From the NCBI GenBank assembly GCA_032191485.1, contig JAVDOI010000010.1, positions 24,498,555-24,562,554 on the forward strand: a stretch of DNA of 64,000 nt. Reading direction: 5' to 3'. The notes beneath the pieces were generated by a model. That model saw only the letters and a list, made by a program, of their open reading frames with translations, ran no database searches and was not told the origin of the DNA. The DNA comes from Leptoclinus maculatus (taxonomy: Eukaryota; Chordata; Actinopteri; Perciformes; Stichaeidae). The position numbers and the translations under genes are program-made. Every line of letters starts with the position of its first letter. The stretch's first letter is position 1. Positions 36,971 to 48,499 of the stretch are shown piece by piece.

Positions 36971-38464
36971 ATTAAAAACTATAAATGCCTTGTGACCAAA
37001 TACAAATAATGTGTATAGATAGCAACAGCAAACACTGAATGAGAAGCTGGCATTCAAGGTTTAAGAGTGTAACAATTTTTAATCCTAAAAGGAAAGCATT
37101 TATTTAAGCCTTGGGTTTTCCTGACAGGTTTCTAGTGTTTTTTTCCTCCTACAAGTTTTTCAGTTCATGCCTATGAACATTTCACACTTTGTTGTGTGTA
37201 ATATTAGTTTTTCTATATTCGTTGCGTATGTGGCTCAAATATGGTAAGAGAAATATGGTACAATTTGTTGTTTTTCAGAGATTATCTTGTTGGTCAAATA
37301 TGATTTAAACTGACTACAGAGATTATGCTCTAATCTTTAATGACAAGATTTTTGTTATGAATAAAAATAGAATTGTCTATTTCCTAATCATTTAAATAGT
37401 TTTTAGTTTTTTTTATGCACACAACAAACACCATAGTCTTGTATACTAGCTGCTATAACGAAACGAAACAAAAACAACCACAGAAATGATCTGTATCGGC
37501 TGATATGGCTCATCAATAATCAACAATCAGCGGCAAAAAAGAGTGACTCTAAAAGTTATATTTGACTCAAAACCCTGATACGATTTGAACAGTGAGTTTA
37601 TGATCAGTTGCAACCCTAAGCTTCAGTAAAATGAACAAATCACTGGATTTTTGGAATGTTTGTAAAACTAAATCAATTAAAAACATCACTTTAGACAGGT
37701 GGTGGGCATTTAATTAAAGAATAATTAGAAATAAAAAATGAATCAATACATATTTGAACAAAATCATTTGCTCTCATTAAAACCTTTTAGATTTTCAGTG
37801 TTTCAAACTATTTGATATAGAGCAGTCTTCAGCTGTGGTCTGTGTATTACTTTAAGCTGATTTTCTGTCTTCAGACGGTTTTCAAAAAGCTCTGTTTTTT
37901 TGGTGTGAAAAACACAGGCTCAGTCTGTGCACAGGGTGAAAAACCAAGAGTGTGTCTTAGTGTGTGTGATTTAGCCGGCATTAGTATGCTGTACGGCAGC
38001 CCCCTCCAGCCAGTGTGGGAATGAAACTGTAGGGGAAAAGACAAGATAAAAGGATAAGGAGCCCTGACAGTGAGCAGGTTCCCCCCCTCTGTCTCTCCAC
38101 TGATGGACTGAGCTCTGACAAAAGACTATCCAAGTGTAGGCCAGCCTCCAGCTGCCGACAAACGGACATATTATTACCACATCAATCTGCTTTTACAGCC
38201 CGGCTCTCTGCCCTGTTATTATCATTATGCTCATTTTCCATTCATGAAATACCTGGCACTTGAATAGTGGATCATCTATGTATAGCAGCCTGTCTTATTG
38301 TTCCTCCCCCGTGCTCAGGCTGCTTCGCTACATTCAGTTTGCCACAAAACCTGAAAAAGCCTCGACACAATGAATACTATTCTGCACATGAAGAAATAAT
38401 AATCGGTGACAATAAAGATAGGTCTTTCTCAAAAAGCAAAGATGGAAGTAACATGACGTACAAC

Positions 38465-39805
38465 CAGTGGCGGCCGTGCATTTTATACCTGGGCCTTCAG
38501 TGCTGTCCTGCAGCTGAAACACCACCTAATAACCTCATTATGACGCCACAGCTACGGTTATTTGTTTCTAGGGGTGTAACTATACACGTATTCGTATTAA
38601 ACCATTCGGTACGAGGCTTACGAACTGAACAATATGTTTGAATAATACTAGTGCATTTGGAAAATGCAGAAGCTTAAATTGTGGAAAATATAATGTTTTC
38701 GGTGGACTGCGCTCACGTAGGAGACAACGGGCTGTGACCTCTGAACCCGGAACATAAAAAAACAAAACAAAAGACAGCTGAGGCACTGGACTTCTGGGAG
38801 GCTACGCTAAACTAGCTTAACAAACAATAACTCCGCGCATGACGGTATGCTTCGTAATTAACGGACAATGCATATAGTCCAAATCTATATAATTAACACA
38901 ATGACAACAACGAACTCACAAGAACCGGTCACATATATTCATATGACAACAAAGCAACAAATCAATCCAGCAGACCTGCAGCGGAACACGCATTCTGCTA
39001 CACACTCAAGGGCCATTCAACACAGTTGACTTACCAAATGCTGTTCACTTAAAGACAAACTCCATCCTCCTTTCTTTGTTGACAAAGAGTTTAATCCCAC
39101 GGTTAAATCCCAACTCACAAATCCGTTTCTCCTCCTTCAGCCATTGAGTGTTAAAAAAACAAAGCTAGGTAAAAATAATAATAATCTAAACCAAGCAAAA
39201 TGCAAAAAATGTCAGAATTTCTTCCATATCTTTCAATTTGAACTCTTACTACTCCGACTAAGCCTCTGATGGCTACTTTAAGTTTCGGTTCACAATAGTC
39301 ACGTGCTCGCCCATTGACCAATCACAGCACACGCTGCACCTTACTGCAGTGCTGCTCCTTAAAACTGAGCTGCCCGTTAATGCTGACGTACTTGTAGGCC
39401 AGCTAGCAGGCTCTGGCACCTCAAAGAATACGCCCAACATGTCAAACTAAAGATCTGATTGGTTGAACACTATGACAATCAACAATATCGTCCCCATTCA
39501 CTTAAACTGCACATGGATTCACTTGTGAGTCTGCAGGCCTCGGGCCTCTCTTCTTACCTAGAGACACAGAGGTGACATCTGATTGGATAAAAGCTCTACT
39601 TAAAACAAGCTGCACTGGAAGCAGAGCAACTGAGGAAGACAGTAGCTGTGCAATGAGAAAATAAGATAATGGGAAAAATATTTTTATAAATTATAATACA
39701 TGTAGTGTATTTAAGAACAATTATTAAATTATAAAATAGTTATAACTTTGTGATTCTGTTTAGGCCAGCAGAGAAGGCCTTGCTGGCCCTGACGGCCCAC
39801 CACTG
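38465..39805. mobile_element. hAT-type MITE with perfect 8-bp target duplication (1,341 bp)
   Basis: The left end CAGTGGCGGCCGTGCATTTT and the right end GCCCTGACGGCCCACCACTG are imperfect inverted repeats. CGTACAAC flanks it exactly on both sides (38457-38464 and 39806-39813). No transposase frame. A fragment of another hAT family (TAGGGGTGTAACTATACACG at 38571) is nested near its left end. Confidence 0.92.
38571..38640. mobile_element. Nested hAT terminus (TAGGGGTGTAAC type)
   Basis: TAGGGGTGTAACTATACACG followed by TATTCGTATTAAACCATTCGG resembles the terminus of the family inserted at 27435. No matching opposite end was found inside the host element, so the nested copy is truncated and its right border is unknown. 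Confidence 0.5.
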
Positions 39806-40181
39806 CGTACAACATTTTGGGGAGGAAGCTTCGACAGTTTGGTGTACAGAGTCTCTTATTCTGACACCGGAGACCCTTGTTTGCATCCTTTGTCAATTGT
39901 AATTTTCCGTGAGCTCAACTAAGTAGTTTTTTTTGCATAAAGTTGACTACATTTTGATTACAGAGGAGACAGAGCAGGACTCATACTTTGTTGTTTAGGA
40001 CTTCATTAGTGGACTTCAGTCAGTAATCCTTTGGGTAGCATGGTAAAACTCCAATATTTCATATTGAATTAAATGTCTGTACAGCAATAATGGGCGTATA
40101 CAAATGACAAATCATAGGTTTATTGTGGCCCTCAAGCACACAATGTAAACTACAGTGCAGAGGTCAGTCTACAACAGCGTA

Positions 40182-40412
40182 CTGCTAAATCATAGTAATC
40201 TGGTAGTTACAGTAAAATACAGTAATTCTACAATAACATACTGTTAAATTACAGTAATACTGCCATAGCTACTATGAAGTCACAGTATACTGCTGTGTTT
40301 TCACAATAATTTACCGTGAAAACGTTACTGTACCTTACTGTGAAACCAATGCAATTAGTAGCCAGTAATTTAGTGGGATGTCACAGTCTAATAATTTACA
40401 GTGTAGCAACTG
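40182..40412. repeat. A/T-rich repeat of TACAGTAA words
   Basis: Repeated ACAGTAA, TTACTGT and TACTGTTAAATTACAGTAAT phrases in both orientations, as in short palindromic fish MITEs. No clear borders. Confidence 0.35.
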
Positions 40413-40875
40413 CTAATTCTGGTCAATGGTTTTTTAAATAGTAAAAAGCCTTTTCAGCACCATTTTAGGTCGAATCCCCACACTGATGGTGACAGTGTGG
40501 CCAGCTGTAAGACTGAGACGAGACGGACAAACGGAGGATGGACTCTGTGTGGATTGTACGGACAGAACTTTTATAGTCATACCTTGTTTTTCATGTGCAT
40601 TCTCAGTATGGCTCAGATATTAAAGTCAAGGACGGACTGGTTCTTTTGGCTTCCCTTTAAAAATTATTAATTATCCAGAAGTTTGTGCTGAATAAAGAAT
40701 GAACAAGTTTCAAGGAATAAAAACCTTATTTGATGAACCAAAAACAGTTGCATCACATTAAAGTAATCCAACCAAGAGTTTGCAAAAGTGAGTATCAAGG
40801 GTTTTCTATTAATTCCAACAATAAATAAAGGTTTGCCGGTGTTTAAACTCACTGCCAAGCCATTACGAGCAGGCG

Positions 40876-41345
40876 GCAACCTCTGGGTCTGAAAGCTTCA
40901 TGTGTTAAAGCTGCATTCTCTCTAGTGTCCACCAGGGGGCGACTCCTCTGGTTGTATAGAAGTCTATGAGAAAATGACTACTTCTCACTTGATTTATTAC
41001 CTCAGTAAACATTGTAAACATTTAGGGCGGCTACCTTATGATTGACAGGTCCCTACCACGGCGTTGTCTGGTCTGGGAGTTGTGTTTTCGTCTTAATACT
41101 TTAACCCTTTCACAGTGTGTTTTCAGTTCATGAGAGTTAACTGTAACCGTTTTGGTCGCCGAAAAATGTCTTATTCAGCTTTGGGTTGAATTTAGCTCTA
41201 CCCTCTCACTTCCCTTCTGGTTGCAAAAAGCCAAGAGGTCAACGGCTAAAATGCCGAACTTGAGGCTTTGTAACAGCAGTCCACAAACCAATAAGTGAAG
41301 TCACAATGACTACATCCACTTGTTATATACAGTCTATGGTTTAGA
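40876..41345 (+). repeat. MITE-like repeat, inverted relative to 23266-23612
   Basis: Contains AAAGCTGCATTCTCTCTAGT, GTCCACCAGGGGGCGACTCC and TAGAAGTCTATGAGAAAATG, reverse complementary to 23520-23580, and ends with CTTGTTATATACAGTCTATGG, a common fish repeat boundary. Confidence 0.6.
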
Positions 41346-41471
41346 GCTTTGTAGGCGGGAATTAACTCTTAAATCAGCATGTTTCTTTGATCAACAAACG
41401 TTAACTGCTTGTACCAAACCAATGCCACATCCACTGGATGGATACGTCAGCTACTTCTAATTGGTTAGGAC

Positions 41472-42389
41472 TAATGTTGCACGGTGTATCGATACTAAAA
41501 AGGTACCGCGGTACCTGTACGTTGAAAACGATACGATTTTGCATATTTTTAGTATCGATACTTCATTAAAATAGAGCGCGATCAGAGCGCACTCACTGTT
41601 CCGCTCCCTGTCATGCTACCTGCACGCATTGACTGTAAGGGGGCGGGGCTACCCAGCGCTCACACACGCAACAGGCAGCGCTCACTCACAGCGAGTGATC
41701 AGGGCAGACATGGCATCACGTGCAGGAGCTTTTGCCGACCGTCCTCGGCTTGTTGGAAAAAAAGATGCCAGAAGTGAAATCTGGAAGTACTTTGGCTACA
41801 TTGCAGACAGTGAAGGAAAGCCCACTGACATACAGAGACCCGTCTGCAAAACTTGTTTCAAAGCCACACAGACCAAGAGAGGCAACACGTCAAACATGGC
41901 AAAGCTTTCAGACAGACACCCCGAACTTTTCAAAGAGTTCAAAGAACGACAGTTAAGCAAATGTGATTATAAACATGAACCAAGCCCACCCATATACAGC
42001 CTAACATGAGTAGCCTTAGCCTAGTTTGACGACAAGCCTATATGATCATGAGGTCACAATGCACACAAAAGTGTACTAAATGAAACACAATTGATGCAAA
42101 ATTGCTCCATGCTGGTGGAGCCTGAGGGTGGATCTTGAGCTAATTCTTTTTAATTTTAGTTAAGTGTTCAAAAAGCTGGGCAGGAACAAGCTGGTAAAAA
42201 AGGGAACCATACAGATGTTTTATTTATTACTATTATAGATAAATATACCAGTATCGTATCGTATTTGTGGTATCATATCGTATTTGTGGTATTGTATCGA
42301 ATTCTGGTATCGTATCGTAAGTATTGGGTATCATGATATTATGGCAGGTATCGTATCGAAGTCATAATTTTGGTATCGTGACAACCCTA
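41472..42389 (+). mobile_element. hAT transposon, deleted, perfect 8-bp target duplication (918 bp)
   Basis: The right end is TTTGGTATCGTGACAACCCTA; the left end TAATGTTGCACGGTGTATCG is its imperfect inverted partner. GTTAGGAC flanks both sides (41464-41471, 42390-42397). Subterminal arrays of GGTATCGTATCG are characteristic of the family. It carries only a transposase N-terminus and lies 117 nt from the donor of the 333-nt CADPS exon. Confidence 0.9.
41710..42009 (+). pseudogene. hAT transposase N-terminus with broken BED zinc finger
   Basis: The frame from ATG 41710 reads MASRAGAFADRPRLVGKKDA, then a BED-finger-like segment: SEIWKYFGYIADSEGK (conserved Trp and Phe), RPVCKTCFKA (Cys-x2-Cys) and NTSNMAKLSDRHPELF. 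BED fingers normally end His-x3-5-His; here only the His of DRHPEL is present and the preceding His appears deleted, so zinc binding is doubtful. About 20 residues later the frame stops (YSLT-stop); the catalytic and dimerisation domains are absent. The 99-residue product would be a truncated transposase; a frame further upstream (41629) adds 27 residues without known homology. Confidence 0.75.
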
Positions 42390-42505
42390 GTTAGGACACA
42401 CTAACAACCCGAAAATTATGTCATTGTGTCACATAAATAAACAACTGAAGGGAAAGATGGACAGACATATAGGAAATGTTAAACACCATACAATTGAGGA
42501 CTGAC

Positions 42506-42838
42506 CTGGCAAGCGTTATAGAGGAGCTGGTGCTCAAACTTCTTGATGCCCAGGATCTGCTGGAACATCTCGTACAGCTGGTCCTTGCTGAGGATGAGCT
42601 CGGAGGCGGCGCTGGCCGTCATTCTCTGCTGGTGCTTTCTGGGGTCCTCCTCACCTCGGTAGATGGTGTCGAACTTGGCGATCCAGGAGCTCAGCACTGT
42701 CTCTTTGCTCAGGCCATCGATCTCAGGCAGACTGCGCACCCGCTTTTCTATGTGCTTCTTAAAAACCTCCCGAGAGTCGCTGGCCGAGCAGCCACCGCTC
42801 TGCACCATCCGGGATACGCGGTCACTTTTCAGGAAGAC
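42506..42838 (-). CDS. CADPS: CADPS exon (probably exon 3), 111 codons
   Basis: This is the largest coding exon in the window: 333 nt, phase 0 at both ends. The translation begins VFLKSDRVSRMVQSGGC, passes through a KKHIEKRVRSLPEIDGLSKE segment and a GEEDPRKHQQRMTASAASE segment, and ends KKFEHQLLYNACQ. These are hallmark blocks of the CAPS N-terminal region. DPRK..RMTASAASEL and KKFEHQ favour CADPS over CADPS2. The acceptor is ...tttattgcag|GTC with a rather poor pyrimidine tract; the donor is CAG|GTCAGT. The downstream intron is 39.2 kb, and a hAT transposon ends 117 nt past the donor (at 42389). No stop or frameshift is visible, so the exon looks intact and under coding constraint. Confidence 0.97.
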
Positions 42839-43599
42839 CTGCAATAAATTTGTGAAGTGACAGATTAGTTGTTTTATTTTATCCAAAAGATTTCTGATTT
42901 ACAAATAATGATTCATCAGGGAGGCTGGCTCTAGGCTGGGGGTAGATCTTGAGAAAAGGATGCTGCTAAAGCTACAGCATCATGGGCAACCTCTCAACCC
43001 TTTCAGGTCTCACTGGAAGAACACAGTAACACCTCCAGCAACAGACTGACACTACCAAGGTACATTAGTAAACGAGTTCCAACCTCACAGTGACCATCAG
43101 CCTGCACTACTCCTCTCTAACTGACAATAATGACAATCATGTTGGCTAACTCACACTACTGCTACTGATGCTCTTTCTATCCTGCTTGCAGCTAATACTT
43201 TATATTGATATTTTTGGTGTTTTGAAGTGAGTTTGTATGAGGTTCTTTTCCATCGTCAGTGGGTCTACAGTAGATGAAGTTTGTAGAAACAGACAGGAGT
43301 AACAGCCCAGGAGCAATATATGTACTAATGTGGACGGGGGAAGCAGTAAAATATACGTTATAATTACAAATATTTTCACCCCTTTCATCTTGTTGTCAGA
43401 GAGCTCTTTCTGACGAGGAATTGAACTGAAAGTGAAACTTAACTATGCTCTCTTTAAAGCCACCAGACTGCTGACAAAAGCCAACGCGTTCTCCTCGCAA
43501 CTCGTCACAGACTGACTCTTGGTCAGGACCCTGAGCGTCACTTTCTAATACACTGGGTAGCTCAGCGCGTGAAACTATGGCATTCCACTACAGTCGCAG

Positions 43600-43830
43600 T
43601 AAACACGTGGTTAACGTTGTGAATTCAAACAAAAACACTTGCTTAGGTTTAGGCAATAAAACCACTTAGTTAGGTTTAGAAAGAAAGATTATGGTTTGGG
43701 TTGAAAATACTACCTTTCTAAAGCGAAACTTAACAACCAACAACACCTTGTTGGTTTCACACGGGACATGAGCAGCTGTCTCTTGGTCGAGAGTCCTGTG
43801 TTTGTTTGCCCCACCCACCAACTCCCCCTC
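43600..43830 (+). repeat. Interspersed repeat family shared with 16912-17145
   Basis: Contains TTAGGTTTAGGCAATAAAAC, GATTATGGTTTGGGTTGAAA and TTTCACACGGGACATGAGCA, in the order of the 17-kb copy. Related words (GACGGGTCCTGACCAAGCGT) also appear near 47680. Confidence 0.55.
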
Positions 43831-44149
43831 CCTGAATTATTTAGGTCTGTGTACTGTGATGGGAAATTTCCCCTGTGCTACGTCTCCTCTACTGTGACAT
43901 ATTTACCTGTTTCTATTGTCAGCCCGTTTGGTGGTTTGACCATGTTTGTTTTCATAGATAACACTTCAAGGTTTGAGGCCTCCAGTTATAAACAAGGGTA
44001 ATAAAAGATGTCTTAGTGTGACAAGGCTCAGATTAGATAAGAGGAAGGGGCTGTTGACCAGATGTTTTAGTGTGAACTCATCCTGCCTCACACCCTGGGC
44101 TCAGGTCCTTTATAAGCTATACAGATGCACCACTCTGGGCTCGTCCTCA

Positions 44150-44775
44150 TGCAGACTACACTGCACTCTGTATGACGATAGAGCCTTCTTTGCGCAGAGA
44201 ATAAATACTCCAAAGACAAACTTTCTTTTCTCAATGTTCCTTATTTCAGTATTATAGGACTCACTCTGTACTATTATATTGTTTTTCCACCACAGTACTG
44301 ATTAATCACACTCCCATCTAATAATAACGTGGATGGGTTTACATTGTGTCTCATAAAGATGCTGAAGCACATCTTCTGCGTCGGTATCAGACACCGACTG
44401 GAGCGACAAAGTGTTGGTATTGGACGTCTTGGGAATTACAATGGGCTGCCAAAACAGTAAAGATAAGTCAAGAAAATATTCTAAATAAAGTGTACACTTT
44501 ATTTCTGATATTGATTATTGTAGCTAAATATCGTCCTCAGAAGTACATTGCTTTGCTCAAGTTCTGGTACTCCTGTCTGTTTCTCAAAACTGGGGCAGTG
44601 CTGACCGCCATCTACTGATAATCTGACTCTGCAGACTGTGCTGCAGTCTGTATGACGATGAAAGCCTTCTATGGCCAGAGAATAAATACTTTAAAGACTT
44701 TCCTCTATGTTTTTTGTTTCAGTATTAGATGACTCACTCGGTACTATTGAATAGTTTTTTTCCACCACACTTGGC
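44150..44775. repeat. Pair of about 150-bp direct repeats, 477 bp apart
   Basis: 44150-44303 and 44627-44775 share CTGTATGACGAT, GAGAATAAATACT, TTTCAGTATTA, GACTCACTC, GTACTATT and TTTCCACCACA in order. Each carries an AATAAA. They could be remnants of retroelement terminal repeats next to the relic at 45053, but no diagnostic ends are seen. Confidence 0.6.
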
Positions 44776-45045
44776 ACCGAGATGCCAGTGCCCCCCGCCA
44801 CATACTTCCAGCAACCACAGCAAGCTGCCCTAGCCAGGGCACCTAGCACCGAGATGCCAGTGCCCCCCGCCACATACTTCCAGTAACCACAGTAAGTTGC
44901 CCTAGCCGGGACACCTGGCACCGGGATGCCAGTGCCCCCCCCCCCGCCATTTACTTTTAACAACCACAGCAATTTGCCTTAGCCAAGGCACCTGGCACCG
45001 GGATGCCAGTGCCCCCCCCCCGCCATTTACTTCCAGCTACGGACC
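44773..45045. repeat. 72-77-bp tandem repeat, about 3.6 copies
   Basis: Units start GGCACCGAGATGCCAGTGCC at 44773, 44845, 44917 and 44994, each with a C-run and CCACAGCAA....TGCCTTAGCC. Length grows by C-run expansion. Confidence 0.9.
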
Positions 45046-45052
45046 CACATAA

Positions 45053-45640
45053 TTGGGCCATTCAACGATGCCGCTCCCTCTACCGGTTTTTGGGGGTTTA
45101 CATGACAGAAGATGTTTTGCTGTAGACCTGCCCTTGGACCTCGCAAGCAAATGCCAAGTAGTTTTCCTTTCATGCTACAAAATCTACCCAATAGTAGCCA
45201 TTATGTGGGGCCACGAATGGCCCAGCAAGTCCATCTCTTAGCTCCTGACAACCTAGCAATCGTTTACCCAATCATCAAAGGACGCTGAAACACCCATCCG
45301 TCAACTACTTACCAGTGCGTTCTCGATGTAGCTCATGTCTGGGCCACCGCAACGCCATTGCCTTCTCGTTTCTCATTCCAGAAGTGCAGAAGATCCGCCC
45401 TCCTGTCCAACATCGGTTTTGCCATATTCAACGCTGTCGTTAAAGCCATAAATCCTACCTTAATTTTGCCGATCATCGATCAGCAGAACTCCATCGTCGA
45501 TAACCTGTCCTCCCATGCCTACCAACTTTACACTCGCCAGCTTCAACAACCTGCGCAACGGGCAGGCAGCCCTGCTTTCTTAGGAGGGCTTCTTTTGGGG
45601 GTCTGCAAGGCCCGGGAGCCGCGGTGGATCCTCAACTAAC
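45053..45640 (+). pseudogene. Degenerate retroelement RT/RNase-H-like fragment (DIRS/Ngaro-like?)
   Basis: Translated + strand pieces read FAVDLPLDLASKCQVVFLSC then YKIYPIVAIMWGHEWPSKS, and after stops, in other frames, LLTSA, GHRNAIA and SRFSFQKCRR. This order resembles the tail of the RNase H domain of fish DIRS-type elements, where a VxLPLxLA..., YKIYP..A..WG.EW..KS and H..NxIADALSRFxFQ.FR series occurs. Catalytic residues are not identifiable and there are several stops. The following ORF (45358-45639) is unrecognised apart from its first residues. The clade is a guess from motif order. Confidence 0.4.
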
Positions 45641-46686
45641 CTTCCCCAAACCGCTAAAGTCTCCCCCTGGCTTAATCTCCCTCAACCATTCCTCAACGCT
45701 CCAAATAATCGATGAAAGTTGGCCCTCGGCTGAGGCGGGGTCCTAGCTAGTGAATGGAGTATGAAACGCATTTTGAGACTTTGTCTCTGGAGATTTGTTC
45801 AGTAGGAAACTGCTGACAATGATTATCCAGGATCACAGGGACATCTATTTGTTTTATCATTGTCATTTTTCAGTGTTGTGAAAACCACAAATTGAATTAA
45901 ATTGTCCCCCATTGTATTGAGAAATTCCAGAGACTTAATAAAACCTAGAAAAATCCAAATAAAACCGGTGCTTTGCGCCACTTGAGGTAAGTGAGTATTA
46001 AAACAATGTACCCTCCTAATAGCCATCCTGTACATTAACCTCTGTTCTTAACTTCTTCACGTTGTTTTTCTACCAATTAAGAGAATGAAGGAAAGGCTTC
46101 AACCACAAACATACTTGGAAGGCGTAGCTTGTAATTGATGGGTGCTAAGTTCCTGTCACCTGCTGTCAGGCAGGTAACCCTTTGTCTCTATTTTCCTCCA
46201 TCTTTCTATTCCTGTCCCGTCTCCCCTCCGCTCTCTGTCTGCCTGTGTCAGTTTGAGCCTGAAGCTAAAGCCGGGCTGAGAGCTTTTGGTTTTAATTGAA
46301 TTGGATAACCTGTGTCACCAGCTTCATCTGTTAAATATCACGCTGTTCTCATTTGGCTTGCTTGTGCTGCCACATTCACTGATAAGGAAGTCCCAGTCAA
46401 TGTGTCGGCGCCACCAGCCCAACAGATGCACCGTCTTGTTTTTGCTCTAGCACCCAACAGCCCTGAAATCTCTGAACGTTCCCCTTTCAAACATCTTTTT
46501 CCTGGAGCAGCTTTTAGAAAACACAGATAGTGATTATGCACTAATGTCATAATGACTGATTTGTGAACTGCGCTCTGAAGGAAATCTGAAGTCTGAGCAT
46601 GTGTGGCAAATTCACAACAGGCTTGTTGTGCATGTGTGAATCTACTCGCCAAAGGTTTGGTTTTAAAGAGCTGTATTAATAGTTTA

Positions 46687-46885
46687 CATGGTAACTCTTT
46701 ATATTAAGGTACACATATTCACCATTAAAAAGTTGCATATAGAAGCATATTGGCTCTTTATTAGTCGTTGTAAGGCACTTATCAATGCCTTATTCTGCAT
46801 GACTATATTCTACTAGGTGTTGAAGAGTTCTCACTAACCTCCTAATTACTGCTTCATTATATTAAATAAATAAGTTGTACATAAA
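46687..46885 (+). repeat. Interspersed repeat (TTATATTAAGGTACACATAT type)
   Basis: TTTATATTAAGGTACACATA, ATTGGCTCTTTATTAGTCGT and AATGCCTTATTCTGCATGAC are words I recall from a high-copy non-coding fish repeat. No partner copy in this window. Confidence 0.4.
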
Positions 46886-48385
46886 TTAGGATCGCAAAAT
46901 TATGAAGTATGGGCCTCATAAGGTGGCAGTACCACACGAATGAACACTTACAGTAATACATATGGTCTACTCTGAAGTAACATATGTTCCTCATTCTAAA
47001 AGGAGGTCTTGTTCATGACTAATTCACTCCTAGTTTGTCACTTATTAACCCACACAGGTTCTCTTCTAAAGTTGCTTCCTCTTTACACTTTACAGCACAC
47101 CACTATTGCTATGAACAGACTTAAGAGATGGAGGGCTACTGAGACGCACAGGTCCTCTTCCCATTCAGTGGTAGAAGAACACAGTCAGTACGAGTAGAAG
47201 CCTTGAAGAATCTTATGAAGAACATATTTTGATGATTGGCAAATCTCTGAAGGGGTCGATTCATTATTAATTATAATAATAATAAAGGAGATATTTGTGC
47301 TTGTGCTGATTTTGCTCTTTCACCACTGAATGGGAATAGAGATTAGAGACGTGCGCTATAATGGAACCTGTGGGGGACTGCATTCGTTTTATAGGTTTAC
47401 CTTATAAACTGACACAATATCTGGACAAAAGTGTATTTTAAAGTAGATTTTGAAAAAAGTAATGTTTTAAGTTATTTAAAAACACAAATTACAATTGAAT
47501 TATATTCTTTTTGCCATATTATTATATCATGTAATGTACCAACATAACACACTTAATTCACGTCACGTTTGTAACGTACTCCGCTTACGTCATGTACGTA
47601 GCTTCTTTAAAACGTTACGTTAACCACGTGTTGAAATCTATCAGAGACCCTGCATGTGGAGAAATGACGCTAAAGGGTTCTGACGGGTCCTGACCAAGCG
47701 TCATGTGATGAATAACAACGTGTCACAATGTCAAAGATCTCAAGCTCATTGTACCTGCTGTGAGTAGCGCCGCTTATATGTCAAATCTCAAGTTGTAAAT
47801 GAACAGTTCCTCCGAAACTGTAAAGAAATGTGAGGTGTAGAGAAGATGCTGTCATCCTATTGTATTTCCCTCTTCTCTTCTTGGTGAATCCAGCCCACTG
47901 AATCCTGGTGCTTTGGGAGCATATTACTAAGACTGAGAGGAGCTCAGTGCACGCTCTGCATCATTTATCAGAGCTGAGACAACTTATCTCCGCTGAGGTT
48001 TGGAGACTTTCTTCACATTATTAGTGTTCCTGCTTGGACACATTCATTTTAAACAGCTAGCAAGGGGAACTAAGCAGCTTGCAAAATGTAGTTTCTGAAA
48101 TGACATTTATTGTTTTACGAATAATGTTCAAGTATCAAGTATTCAACTGATTCTAAAGAGAGAGTGTCTTTGTTTCCTCTACAGGGATGTCAGAGGTCAC
48201 ATACAGCCACAAAAGGCCGGGGTTAATGTCAAACACAGCAGCCGTATATAATACATATGTGAATATATATGCATTCAATGAAAAGGATTCATAGCAGGGT
48301 TAAAAAAAGACTCAATGAAATATCTGTTTTGTAAGTATACTGGTGACAGAGTGAAACATCCATGCAACAGATAGTACAGACTCAC

Positions 48386-48499
48386 CTCGTAGTAGCTCTG
48401 GACAGCATTGATGAAGGCCTCATCAGCAACGATCTGGGTTTCTCCGTTGAGGAACGCCTGGAAACGCTCTTTGACCGTCTGCAGATGCTGCTTACTGAT
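48386..48499 (-). CDS. CADPS: CADPS exon (probably exon 2), 38 codons
   Basis: CADPS/CAPS1 is a cytosolic and peripheral-membrane protein that primes dense-core vesicles for calcium-triggered exocytosis. Read on the minus strand, this exon gives 38 residues starting ISKQHLQTVKERFQ, continuing with an FLNGETQIVADEAF core and ending AVQSYYE. The acceptor is a pyrimidine-rich tract ending ctctttcag before ATC, and the donor is GAG|GTGAGT. Both junctions are phase 0 and the length is exactly 114 nt. The ISKQ, LQTV and AVQSYYE positions match CADPS rather than CADPS2 as I recall the family. It joins in frame to the 333-nt exon 5.5 kb downstream. The stretch belongs to the N-terminal region ahead of C2. 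The first coding exon is outside the window, beyond base 64000. Exon identity is secure; the exon number is inferred from the human gene. Confidence 0.95.

Larger units (their letters stand above)
42839..48385 (-). other. CADPS: CADPS 5.5-kb intron
   Basis: Intron between the 114-nt and 333-nt exons. Repeats are listed separately. Bases 42850-43500 and 45750-46685 look like plain intron; 46900-48385 is A/T-rich with nothing identified. Confidence 0.85.

Noticed and set aside
43973..44257. 94-residue open frame upstream of the direct repeats
   Set aside because: No recognisable similarity, no splice context and overlap with repeat sequence; no evidence that it is coding.
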